Positions 36,042 through 43,953 of a DNA stretch of 54,898 bases are shown piece by piece. The DNA is taken from assembly GCA_910586605.1 (NCBI GenBank), contig CAJUJR010000008.1, forward strand, positions 1 through 54,898, read 5' to 3'. Position 1 is the stretch's first letter, and each line of letters opens with the position of its first letter. The position numbers and the translations under genes were made by a program. Source of the stretch: an uncultured Lachnospiraceae bacterium (GTDB taxonomy: Bacteria; Bacillota; Clostridia; Lachnospirales; Lachnospiraceae). Below the pieces are notes generated by a model. The model did not search any database and was not told the DNA's origin. It worked only from the letters and a program-made list of their open reading frames with translations.

Positions 36042-37028
36042 TTACCTCTCATTCTCATCCGAAATTTTTGTTCTGCCCTTTTCATCCTTTAAGTCTGGCA
36101 TATGCTCTGAAAAATGCCTCACATTAATCCTCTTCACCCTCTTACTGGGCGCCGCCACATTCATCTTTGGCACCGCCCTTACATAATAGTAATATTCTTC
36201 ATCTTCAAACTGCAGGTTCTCTACCCCTGTATAGTTCAATGCAAGCCTCATAAACTGCACAAACCATGCTACAGCGGCAGAACAGAGCATTCCCAGTAAA
36301 AAGGGAACTGTTTTTATATTTATGTTAAAAAGGTAATTAATAACCAGAAACAGTATTGTATTGGCAACCGCCCCTGCAAAAATAGCTATCTCAAAAGCGA
36401 AATCCCATTCCCTGTTCCTCAAAATATAGACAACCACTGTTACAATAGAAAAAACAATAATCATTACGTACATTTCCCTACAGCTTAAAAACTGCTGCAA
36501 GACTGCCTGGTATAGATTAATGCTGGTATCCGTTGAAACATTGACAACAGATGTAACAGACTGTAATAAATAATAAATCCCGACCCCACACGAAATCGGC
36601 ACAATTGCAGCCGGCGTCATAAAAAGCCCCAATATAATTGGTATCCCATGCACAAGATGAAGCGGAATCGCGATTGGGACTGCAAATATTATATACGCAT
36701 GTTTTGGCACAAATTTGGCATAACCAAAATAAAATATTAAAAAAATAACAGCAATGATAAGCGCAAGTACCCTGGAAACATAAAAAATATGGACTACAAC
36801 AAAGGAGGCCGTAAAAAACAAAAGCACGCTTCCCGGCATCAACATACTTCCCGCCGCTAACAAAAGCTCCACTGAAACCTGGTTAAACGCTGTATTGTAT
36901 CCAACCATCCGGTTTACCGAAGAAAATGCAATAAACCCAATTACAAAACGAAACAGGAGGTTTAGAAAAGTAGTGTATTTCTGATAAAACTTCTGCAAAT
37001 GCTCCCTAAACACCAGTAATTGTGCCAT
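36042..37028 (-). CDS. Multi-pass membrane protein of the cdaA operon, unknown
   Basis: 328 residues with eight or nine hydrophobic helices between about 18 and 260 and a C-terminal soluble tail of about 65 residues (FEDEEYYYYVRAVPKMNVAAPSKRVKRI…). I do not recognise a named family. Proteins of this type sit before cdaA in other Lachnospiraceae as far as I recall, sometimes labelled ABC permease without evidence. It overlaps the upstream gene by 23 bases and ends two bases before cdaA, so these genes are tightly coupled. GGAGG precedes the ATG. Confidence 0.85.
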   Translation of the reverse strand: MAQLLVFREHLQKFYQKYTTFLNLLFRFVIGFIAFSSVNRMVGYNTAFNQVSVELLLAAGSMLMPGSVLLFFTASFVVVHIFYVSRVLALIIAVIFLIFYFGYAKFVPKHAYIIFAVPIAIPLHLVHGIPIILGLFMTPAAIVPISCGVGIYYLLQSVTSVVNVSTDTSINLYQAVLQQFLSCREMYVMIIVFSIVTVVVYILRNREWDFAFEIAIFAGAVANTILFLVINYLFNINIKTVPFLLGMLCSAAVAWFVQFMRLALNYTGVENLQFEDEEYYYYVRAVPKMNVAAPSKRVKRINVRHFSEHMPDLKDEKGRTKISDENER

Positions 37029-37437
37029 CCCCTGCTTCCTCCTTATTTTGGTGCTGCATATAAAAATCCTCCAGCTTTTTTAACTTTGTATAATATTCCT
37101 TTAAAGCAGACAGGCTTTTTATATATTTCCGCTTAAAATGAAAATACGAAAAAAAGAGGCTTAAAATTACAATCCCCGCATAAATCCCCAGTACCGCAAA
37201 ACCCAGTTTATCATATTCCAGACGGGCGACATTTACAAATATATAATCTGCATGGTAAAGCGCAACTAAAAATAAAACCAAGACATAGCTAACTGTCAGA
37301 TTCCATACAACAGAAATTACATGCGCGCGGATATAATCTGATTTGTAATACCCACTTTCTTCAATTTCACTTTTATACCGTTTTGTCTCATCCAGGGCTA
37401 TCTGCGTCATGATACGGATTTTTTCTTCATTTACCAT
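37006..37437 (-). CDS. Small membrane protein at the head of the cdaA operon, unknown
   Basis: 143 residues with a charged N-terminal helix (KIRIMTQIALDETKRYKSEIEESGYYKSDYIR), two hydrophobic helices (about 41-62 and 76-100) and a charged C-terminal coiled-coil-like segment (KRKYIKSLSALKEYYTKLKKLEDFYMQ). No family recognised. AGGTGG precedes the ATG. It is the first gene of the run leading through the 328-residue membrane protein to cdaA and cdaR. Confidence 0.82.
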   Translation of the reverse strand: MVNEEKIRIMTQIALDETKRYKSEIEESGYYKSDYIRAHVISVVWNLTVSYVLVLFLVALYHADYIFVNVARLEYDKLGFAVLGIYAGIVILSLFFSYFHFKRKYIKSLSALKEYYTKLKKLEDFYMQHQNKEEAGDGTITGV

Positions 37438-37546
37438 CTACAATCCACCTCATTCCTGCCTATTAAAAGACTGCCGCCTTATACTGCTTCCAGCGGCGCT
37501 ATCATAAATATATCCTATAATAAAATATCAAAAAAAGCAAGATAAA

Positions 37547-37570
37547 AAGGGAATAACAGCGTATCCCCTT
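37547..37570 (-). terminator. Terminator after larB
   Basis: Stem AAGGG-ATA with TAT-CCCTT, one bulge, immediately after the larB stop, then TTTTTATC on the minus strand. It separates larB from the cdaA operon, which must have its own promoter in the A/T-rich stretch 37500-37540. Confidence 0.65.
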
Positions 37571-37577
37571 AAAAGCA

Positions 37578-38324
37578 TTATTGTGAAACAGCCAACTTAT
37601 TAATCTGTGTTGCAATATAACCAGCGCCATAGCCATTATCAATATTCACTACTGCAATTCCATTTGCACAGGAATTTATCATTGTCAGCAACGCCGACAA
37701 CCCATTCATGCTTGCCCCATATCCTATTGAAGTTGGGACAGCAATAACCGGGCGGCTTACCAGCCCTCCGATTACACTTGCAAGCGCGCCCTCCATCCCC
37801 GCAACTGCCACCACGCAATTTGCCTCCTGGATAGAATCAAGCCTGGATAAAAGGCGGTGGAGGCCACTGACGCCCACATCAAAAATCCGCTCTACAAAAG
37901 CCCCAAAATATTCTGCCGTCTGCGCCGCCTCTTCTGCGACTGGGATGTCTGCAGTACCTGCGCTACAGACAACTATTTTCCCAACATGTTCCTTCTCTTT
38001 TTTTTCTATTTTTAAAATATGTGAGATTTCATCATAGGTAATTTCCGGCAATACATTACGTACCAATTCATACTGACGCCTGTCTGCCCTTGTCCCAAAA
38101 ACTTCTCCATTGAAAGCGTATAATTTCTGATAAATGGACTGTAGATATTCATCTGGTTTCCCACTGCAATAAACTACTTCAGGAAATCCGGAACGTATCT
38201 CCCTGTGGGAATCAAGCTTTGCATATCCCATTTCCTCAAAAGGCTGCTTCCTAAAATACTTTTCCGCTTCTTCAACAGATAACGTTCCATTTTTTACCTG
38301 CTCTAAAACCTCTTTTGCTTCCAT
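37578..38324 (-). CDS. larB: Nickel-pincer cofactor biosynthesis protein LarB
   Basis: 248 residues. The C-terminal half is an AIR-carboxylase (PurE-like) domain: VVCSAGTADIPVAEEAAQTAEYFG, VVAVAGMEGALASVIGGLVSRPVIAVPTSIGYG, ALLTMINSCANGIAVVNIDNGYGAG. The N-terminal ~70 residues match the LarB lead (FRKQPFEEMGYAKLDSHREIRSGFPEVVYC). LarB carboxylates nicotinic acid adenine dinucleotide in the lactate racemase cofactor pathway. No larC, larE or larA lies next to it. It begins 21 bases after the MATE gene. Confidence 0.94.
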   Translation of the reverse strand: MEAKEVLEQVKNGTLSVEEAEKYFRKQPFEEMGYAKLDSHREIRSGFPEVVYCSGKPDEYLQSIYQKLYAFNGEVFGTRADRRQYELVRNVLPEITYDEISHILKIEKKEKEHVGKIVVCSAGTADIPVAEEAAQTAEYFGAFVERIFDVGVSGLHRLLSRLDSIQEANCVVAVAGMEGALASVIGGLVSRPVIAVPTSIGYGASMNGLSALLTMINSCANGIAVVNIDNGYGAGYIATQINKLAVSQ

Positions 38325-38345
38325 GCTTCCCTCCGATATTTCTAT

Positions 38346-39677
38346 TTAATATAATTTACCAAGCGTCCTACGGATAAAAAGCACTCCGATTAAATCTGCC
38401 AAGAACCATCCGATTGGAATTGCCCACCAAATCCCCCAGACCCCAATAAATGGGACAGGGGCAAGCATATATGCAAGAAACACCCGGGTTCCCAGGGAAA
38501 TAACTGTCAGAACCAAAGACATCCCAGGCTTTTCCACGCCGCGGTAAAAACCATACAATAAAAACAGCATCCCAATCCCACAATAAAAGCTGCCTTCTAC
38601 CCTGAGATAACCTGTACCTGTCTGTATAATATTGGTTTCTCCCCCATCAACAAAAATCTGCATAAGATATGGCGCAAAAAGGACAATAACGGCAGATACT
38701 GCAAGGCAGAACAAAACCGATACCTTTACCGCCTGCCGTATCCCCTCTTTCACCCGCCCGGTTTTTCTCCCTCCATAATTTTGTGATATGAAAACAGAAA
38801 ATGCATTTCCAAACTCCTGTGCAGGCATATAAGCGAAAGAATCAATTTTCACTGCTGCTGCAAACGCCGCCATAACTGCCGCACCAAAACGGTTCACCAA
38901 TCCCTGAATCATTAAAATACCAAAATTCATAACAGATTGCTGGACACATGCCGCCATAGAATGCCATATAATCTCCCTCACTGTCCCCTTGCTGAATCTG
39001 AAATCTTCTTTTTGCAGGCGAAACCCAGTCTCCTTCAGCCACACATACATACTAATGCCAATCCCTGATACCGCTTGTGCGGTTACTGTGGCGGCAGCCG
39101 CGCCGCCAACCCCTTTCTTGAAAACTACGACAAACAGCCAATCTAACACAATATTTAAAACAGCAGCAATTCCAAGAAAGCACAATGGCATAACAGAATT
39201 TCCCGCTGCACGCAATACAAAAGCGAAAAAATTGTAAAGAAAGACAAAAAAGATGCCATAAAAAATGATCCACATATATTCCTGCATTAACCCATAAATC
39301 CCAGCAGGTACATGCAGCATATCCAAAATAAAAGAAATTCCTGCAAAAGCCAATATACTAATAATGACAGACACTAACAAAATAAACAAAAAAGACGCCG
39401 CCATACATTTTTTCATCCTCTGGCTGTCCTTCCTTCCAATCCAAACAGATAATACTGTTCCACTCCCCATACACAGCCCTGTGATTACAGAGGTCAGAAA
39501 AGTCATAAAAGAATAAGCCGAACCTACGGCAGCCAAAGCATCCGCCCCTAAAAACCTGCCTACAATTAATGTATCTGCAATATTATAACACTGCTGCAAA
39601 AGATTTCCCAAAATCATCGGGCAGGCAAACAACAATAAGGAAGATGTTACCTTTCCCTGCGTTAAGTCCTTTTTCAT
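38346..39677 (-). CDS. MATE-family efflux transporter
   Basis: 443 residues with twelve predicted helices in two halves. Family signatures: PMILGNLLQQCYNIADTLIVGRFLGADALAAVGSAYSFMTFLTSVI at the start and QEFGNAFSVFISQNYGGRKTGRVKEGIRQAVKVSVLF midway. It should expel a cationic drug or metabolite by Na+ or H+ exchange. GGGGAG lies six bases before the ATG, directly after the T-run of the terminator downstream of feoAB. It is followed by larB. Confidence 0.93.
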   Translation of the reverse strand: MKKDLTQGKVTSSLLLFACPMILGNLLQQCYNIADTLIVGRFLGADALAAVGSAYSFMTFLTSVITGLCMGSGTVLSVWIGRKDSQRMKKCMAASFLFILLVSVIISILAFAGISFILDMLHVPAGIYGLMQEYMWIIFYGIFFVFLYNFFAFVLRAAGNSVMPLCFLGIAAVLNIVLDWLFVVVFKKGVGGAAAATVTAQAVSGIGISMYVWLKETGFRLQKEDFRFSKGTVREIIWHSMAACVQQSVMNFGILMIQGLVNRFGAAVMAAFAAAVKIDSFAYMPAQEFGNAFSVFISQNYGGRKTGRVKEGIRQAVKVSVLFCLAVSAVIVLFAPYLMQIFVDGGETNIIQTGTGYLRVEGSFYCGIGMLFLLYGFYRGVEKPGMSLVLTVISLGTRVFLAYMLAPVPFIGVWGIWWAIPIGWFLADLIGVLFIRRTLGKLY

Positions 39678-39697
39678 CGCATCTCCCCTTTAAAAAA

Positions 39698-39720
39698 GGG
39701 CACCGACAGCGCTGGTGCCC
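39698..39720 (-). terminator. Terminator between feoAB and the MATE gene
   Basis: Stem GGGCACC/GGTGCCC followed by TTTTTTA on the minus strand. The loop region and stem are almost the same as those of the hairpin at 15626-15648. The MATE ribosome site begins within a few bases of the T-run. Confidence 0.8.
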
Positions 39721-39723
39721 TAG

Positions 39724-39746
39724 CAAGAATTGCTTCGCAATTCTTG
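39724..39746. repeat. Perfect inverted repeat after feoAB
   Basis: A 10-bp perfect stem, CAAGAATTGC/GCAATTCTTG, around TTC, stacked next to the terminator. It may be a second terminator stem or a processing site. Confidence 0.5.
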
Positions 39747-39764
39747 TCGAAAACCACTATGTAA

Positions 39765-39791
39765 CAGCGCAATTTCCTATGACATAAAAAA
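39765..39791. repeat. Recurrent intergenic motif, copy d
   Basis: Contains GCGCAATTTCCTATGACATA followed by an A-run. It overlaps the last codons and stop of feoAB (39777). The core equals copy c at 20919. Confidence 0.5.
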
Positions 39792-42149
39792 GAACCCACC
39801 AATAAAATATACCATAAACGCGCATATCCATGCAATGGCACATTGCCCAACAACTGTACAGACAGCCCACTTCATCCCAAGTTCCCTTTTAATAGATGCA
39901 ACTGCCGCCACGCATGGGGTATAAAGCAGGCAGAACACCAAAAGAGAAGCAGCCGCTAACGGCGTTAAAACTGCAAAAAGCGCTTTTGTAGGACCCGCCA
40001 AAACAGACAATGTGGAAACCACGCTTTCTTTCGCCATAAAGCCGGCAATCAGGGAAGTGGAAATCCTCCAATCCCCAAAACCAAGCGGCGCAAATACCGG
40101 AGCAATAAAGCCCGCCACAGATGCCAGGATACTATCCTGTGAATCCGAAACAATATTCATACGTAAATCAAAGGTCTGTAAAAACCATATTACAATTGTT
40201 GCAATAAAAATAACCGTAAACGCCCTCTGTAAAAAGTCTTTTGCCTTATCCCACAGAAGCTGCGCCACATTTTTTGCCCCCGGCATCCGGTAATTAGGAA
40301 GTTCCATTACAAACGGGACTGCTTCCCCCTCAAACATAAACTTTTTAGACACCAATGCAACCAAGATTCCCACAGCAATCCCAGCAAAATAAAGGGCTAC
40401 CATTACAAGACCGCCGTATTTCGGGAAAAATGCCGCTGTAAAGAACCCATAAATCGGGAGCTTTGCCGTACAGCTCATAAATGGCGTCAGCATAATTGTC
40501 ATTTTACGGTCGCGCTCCGATGGCAACGTCCTGCTTGCCATCACCCCGGGCACAGTACAACCAAAGCCAATCAGCATTGGCACAATGCTCCTTCCCGACA
40601 GGCCAATTTTCCGAAGCAGCTTATCCATTACAAACGCCACCCTAGCCATATACCCACTATCTTCTAACATTGACAGAAAGAAAAAAAGCGTCACAATAAT
40701 TGGCAGGAAACTTACTACGCTCCCCACTCCATTAAAAATCCCATCAATCACCAAGGAATGTAGCACATGGCTAACATCTGCCGCCTTAAGCCCTGCATTC
40801 ACAAGTTCCGTCAGCTTTTCTATCCCTGATTCCAGCAACGACTGAAGCCATGCCCCGATCACATGAAATGTCAGCCCAAACACCAGAGCCATAATAAGCA
40901 CAAACATAGGGATTGCCGTATATTTCCCTGTCAAGACCCGGTCAATCTTTTGGCTCCTCTCATGCTCCCTACTCTCCTTTGGCTTTGTAACAGACTCCGC
41001 CACCAGCTTTTGGATAAAGGAAAAGCGCATATCTGCAATTGCTGCTGCCCGGTCAAGCCCTCTTTCCTGTTCCATCTGGCATATAATATGTTCTAACATC
41101 TCTTCCTCATTTTCCGTCAGTTCCAATGCTTCCTTTATCTGTGTATCCCCTTCCACAAGCTTATTTGCTGCAAAACGGAGCGGAATCTTAGCCCTGTTTG
41201 CATGGTCTTCCACAAGTTCCATAATCCCATGCAGGCATCGGTGCACAGAACCGCCATGCTCATCTTTATTGCAAAAATCAATTCTTCCCGGCCTTTCACA
41301 ATACTGCGCAATATGGACTGCATGGCTGATTAACTCGTGAATCCCTTCATTTTTTGCCGCTGAAATAGGTACAACAGGAATCCCAAGCATCCCTTCTAAT
41401 TCATTAATATCTACAAAGCCCCCATTCCCACGTACTTCATCCATCATATTCAAGGCCAGAACCATCGGGACATCCAGTTCCATCAACTGCATTGTCAGAT
41501 ACAGGTTCCGTTCGATATTCGTCGCATCCACAATATTTATAATAGCAGTCGGCTTCTGCTGTATCAAAAACTGCCTTGTTACAATTTCTTCACTACTGTA
41601 AGGCGACATAGAATAAATACCTGGAAGGTCTGTTACCAATGTATCAGGATGCCCTTTGATCACGCCGCTTTTTTGGTCAACTGTTACGCCCGGAAAATTT
41701 CCAACATGCTGGTTTGCCCCGGTCAGCTGGTTAAATAATGTCGTTTTCCCGCAATTTTGGTTTCCTGCCAAGGCAAAAGTAAGTGTTGTCCCTTTTGGAA
41801 GGGGGTTTTCATCCGCTTTTACATGATACCTGCCCCCTTCCCCAAGCCCCGGATGCTCCCGCTTTTTCTTTCTCCTGTCATCAGAAAATTCATTGGAAGA
41901 ATTATGTACAGAATCTATCGTTATGCTTTTCCCATCAATTTCTATCTGCGCCGCATCTGCAAGCCGCAGCGTCAATTCATAGCCATGAATCCGAAGCTCC
42001 ATCGGATCTCCCATTGGGGCATATTTTACTAATGTAACTTCAGCTCCTGGTATCACACCCATATCAAGAAAATGCTGCCTTAAAGAACCTTCTCCCCCTA
42101 CTACTGTTACAACAGCAGTCTTTCCGGGTTCTAACTCTTTTAATGTCAT
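39777..42149 (-). CDS. feoB: Ferrous iron transporter, FeoA-FeoB fusion
   Basis: 790 residues. Residues 1-75 form a FeoA (SH3-like) domain (LRQHFLDMGVIPGAEVTLVKYAPMGDPMELRI). After a charged linker comes the FeoB G domain (about 118-290) with G1 GNQNCGKTTLFNQ, G3 DLPGIYSM and G4 NMMDE, then a helical region and the membrane part with Gate motifs (FGCTVPGVMASRTL and YTPCVAAVASI). It imports Fe2+ with GTP hydrolysis. The ATG overlaps the folBK stop by four bases (ATGA), so it is translationally coupled to it. Confidence 0.96.
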   Translation of the reverse strand: MTLKELEPGKTAVVTVVGGEGSLRQHFLDMGVIPGAEVTLVKYAPMGDPMELRIHGYELTLRLADAAQIEIDGKSITIDSVHNSSNEFSDDRRKKKREHPGLGEGGRYHVKADENPLPKGTTLTFALAGNQNCGKTTLFNQLTGANQHVGNFPGVTVDQKSGVIKGHPDTLVTDLPGIYSMSPYSSEEIVTRQFLIQQKPTAIINIVDATNIERNLYLTMQLMELDVPMVLALNMMDEVRGNGGFVDINELEGMLGIPVVPISAAKNEGIHELISHAVHIAQYCERPGRIDFCNKDEHGGSVHRCLHGIMELVEDHANRAKIPLRFAANKLVEGDTQIKEALELTENEEEMLEHIICQMEQERGLDRAAAIADMRFSFIQKLVAESVTKPKESREHERSQKIDRVLTGKYTAIPMFVLIMALVFGLTFHVIGAWLQSLLESGIEKLTELVNAGLKAADVSHVLHSLVIDGIFNGVGSVVSFLPIIVTLFFFLSMLEDSGYMARVAFVMDKLLRKIGLSGRSIVPMLIGFGCTVPGVMASRTLPSERDRKMTIMLTPFMSCTAKLPIYGFFTAAFFPKYGGLVMVALYFAGIAVGILVALVSKKFMFEGEAVPFVMELPNYRMPGAKNVAQLLWDKAKDFLQRAFTVIFIATIVIWFLQTFDLRMNIVSDSQDSILASVAGFIAPVFAPLGFGDWRISTSLIAGFMAKESVVSTLSVLAGPTKALFAVLTPLAAASLLVFCLLYTPCVAAVASIKRELGMKWAVCTVVGQCAIAWICAFMVYFIGGFFFMS

Positions 42150-42970
42150 ATCGCTTTTTCATCCCTTTCTTTTTTTAACTCCATCACTGTCTTTTGAAAA
42201 ACAGGATGTATCGCATATGGTGCAATTTCACATAGTGGTTCTAGTACAAACATCCGGTTTGCCATTTCAATATGTGGTATCACAAGATTTTCTTCTTGGA
42301 CTATCTCATTATTATAAAAAATAATATCTAAATCAATTGTCCTTGGACCCCAATGGATAAGCCGCTCCCGTTTCAGCCTTTTTTCAATGGAATCAATCAG
42401 CTCCAAAAGCTCCTGTGGCGAACGCAGCGTTTTTATTGCCAAGGCGGCATTTAAAAAATCATCCTGCTTAACACCGCCGACCGGCTCTGTCACAAAGAAA
42501 GAAGACTGCTTTACTACTTCCGTTTCCTCATCTTCACCAAGCATCTGAATTGCCTGTATCAAATTTTCCTCCTTATCCCCCAGATTAGAGCCAATACTAA
42601 GATATGCCAGGTTCCACCCCCTGCTGATTTTAACAGATACTGTCTCCAATGGCAGAAGTACCGGCGCCCACGGTTTTTCAATTTCCAATTCCACCTTTTG
42701 GACCATCTGGTAAGTAAGCAAAATCTTCCTGGCAAGAAACCATGCAAGCCGTTCCAACAAATGAAATACCTGCCCCTCTGCCTCTTCCTTTATCAGCCCT
42801 GCCACTTCTGCATAATTTACAGCGTCTGCAATTATATCTGATTTCCCTGCTTTTTCTGTATCACAATATAGCGTTGCAGAAATCAGGAATTTCTGCCCCA
42901 AGACATTTTCCTCCGGCATTACTCCATGCTTTGCAAATACCTCCAGCCGTTTAATACAAATCTGGTCCAT
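42146..42970 (-). CDS. Bifunctional dihydroneopterin aldolase / HPPK (FolB-FolK)
   Basis: About 274 residues. Residues 1-115 are dihydroneopterin aldolase (DQICIKRLEVFAKHGVMPEENVLGQKFLISATL, a FolB signature with the FAKHGV motif). Residues 120-274 are 6-hydroxymethyl-7,8-dihydropterin pyrophosphokinase (LAYLSIGSNLGDKEENL, FVTEPVGGVKQDDFLNAAL, WGPRTIDLDIIFYNN, IPHIEMANRMFVLEPL). These are two sequential folate steps. The ATG at 42970 follows GGAAGGAAGTATTAT; the longer frame to 43051 overlaps the glycosyltransferase gene and has no better start. feoAB follows directly. Confidence 0.95.
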   Translation of the reverse strand: MDQICIKRLEVFAKHGVMPEENVLGQKFLISATLYCDTEKAGKSDIIADAVNYAEVAGLIKEEAEGQVFHLLERLAWFLARKILLTYQMVQKVELEIEKPWAPVLLPLETVSVKISRGWNLAYLSIGSNLGDKEENLIQAIQMLGEDEETEVVKQSSFFVTEPVGGVKQDDFLNAALAIKTLRSPQELLELIDSIEKRLKRERLIHWGPRTIDLDIIFYNNEIVQEENLVIPHIEMANRMFVLEPLCEIAPYAIHPVFQKTVMELKKERDEKAI

Positions 42971-42999
42971 ATAATACTTCCTTCCTTCTGACAAATCTT

Positions 43000-43917
43000 C
43001 TAATCCTTCCAATACCCCGGCGACATTGTACAACGCAAAACCATTTTCCACGGCAGCCTTTCGTAGTTCCTGCCAAGCTTATACCCTGCCAGCCGGAACA
43101 CACACTGCCATACAAAATAAATGGCCTTTCCAGGATGCCCTTTTTTACAAAGTTCCAGAATCGTCTTTTTTGCAAAACCTGCCCCTTCTTTCTCTGAAGA
43201 AACATTTTCAAAAATCTCACTGTACTGGCTTTGTGAAACCCCCAAATCAAAATTGCGCTTAAACTGCTGTTTGCAAGTATAGGAATGGGAATGGAATACC
43301 TTTGCCTTTGCAGCATAAAAAACTCTGTATCCTGCCTGGATTACTTTTGACGCCATAACCATATCCTCATTAAAAATAGCAGGATAAGAAAAGCCTCCCA
43401 GTTCCATATAAAGTACACGGTCATACATTGCACAGACATCCGAGCAGAAATATGTTTTAATCCCCAGCGTTTCCAAATCAGCCCGTGTCTTTAACTGCTC
43501 CTGTTCCGGATAGTTATAAAGGCGTGTAAGCTGCTCTGTTATATCGGCGTCCTTCTTTGCCATTTGCCTTCCATAGGCTATCCCAACATGTTCTTTCTCC
43601 ATCGCCTTTACAAGTTCTTCGATTACTTCACGGTTTGCAGGGACTGCATCCTGCGTCATAAAAAGAATATAGTCCGCTTCTGACAATTCTGCCCCATACG
43701 CCCTTGTCCCCCCATGGTCAAACTCTGCTTTTTTTACCGGAAAAACCTGAATCCGTTCCTCTAACGGCTTTATAAGAGGCTCTCCTTCTTCTATCGTCTG
43801 CAAAATAAAAATATGCTCTGGCAAAATACTCTGTTTCATCAGACGGGAAAGCAATTCCTTTAATTCCTCCCCCGGCTTATACACAGGAATAATCACGTCT
43901 ACCGTTTTTGTTTCCAT
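43000..43917 (-). CDS. Family 2 glycosyltransferase
   Basis: About 305 residues. N-terminal GT-A fold: VDVIIPVYKPGEELKELLSRL, then the DxD-like region (YILFMTQDAVPA) and the GG acceptor area (RVLYMELGGFSYPAIFNEDMVMASKVIQAGYRVFY). The C-terminal part matches rhamnosyltransferase-like family 2 enzymes (KVFHSHSYTCKQQFKRNFDLG). The sugar and acceptor are not known. GGTGG precedes the ATG at 43917. It is located between the methyltransferase gene and folBK (29 to 37 base gaps), an unusual place for a glycosyltransferase. Confidence 0.9.
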   Translation of the reverse strand: METKTVDVIIPVYKPGEELKELLSRLMKQSILPEHIFILQTIEEGEPLIKPLEERIQVFPVKKAEFDHGGTRAYGAELSEADYILFMTQDAVPANREVIEELVKAMEKEHVGIAYGRQMAKKDADITEQLTRLYNYPEQEQLKTRADLETLGIKTYFCSDVCAMYDRVLYMELGGFSYPAIFNEDMVMASKVIQAGYRVFYAAKAKVFHSHSYTCKQQFKRNFDLGVSQSQYSEIFENVSSEKEGAGFAKKTILELCKKGHPGKAIYFVWQCVFRLAGYKLGRNYERLPWKMVLRCTMSPGYWKD

Positions 43918-43953
43918 TCTTTCCACCTTTCTAAACACAAATGCTCCGCCTTT

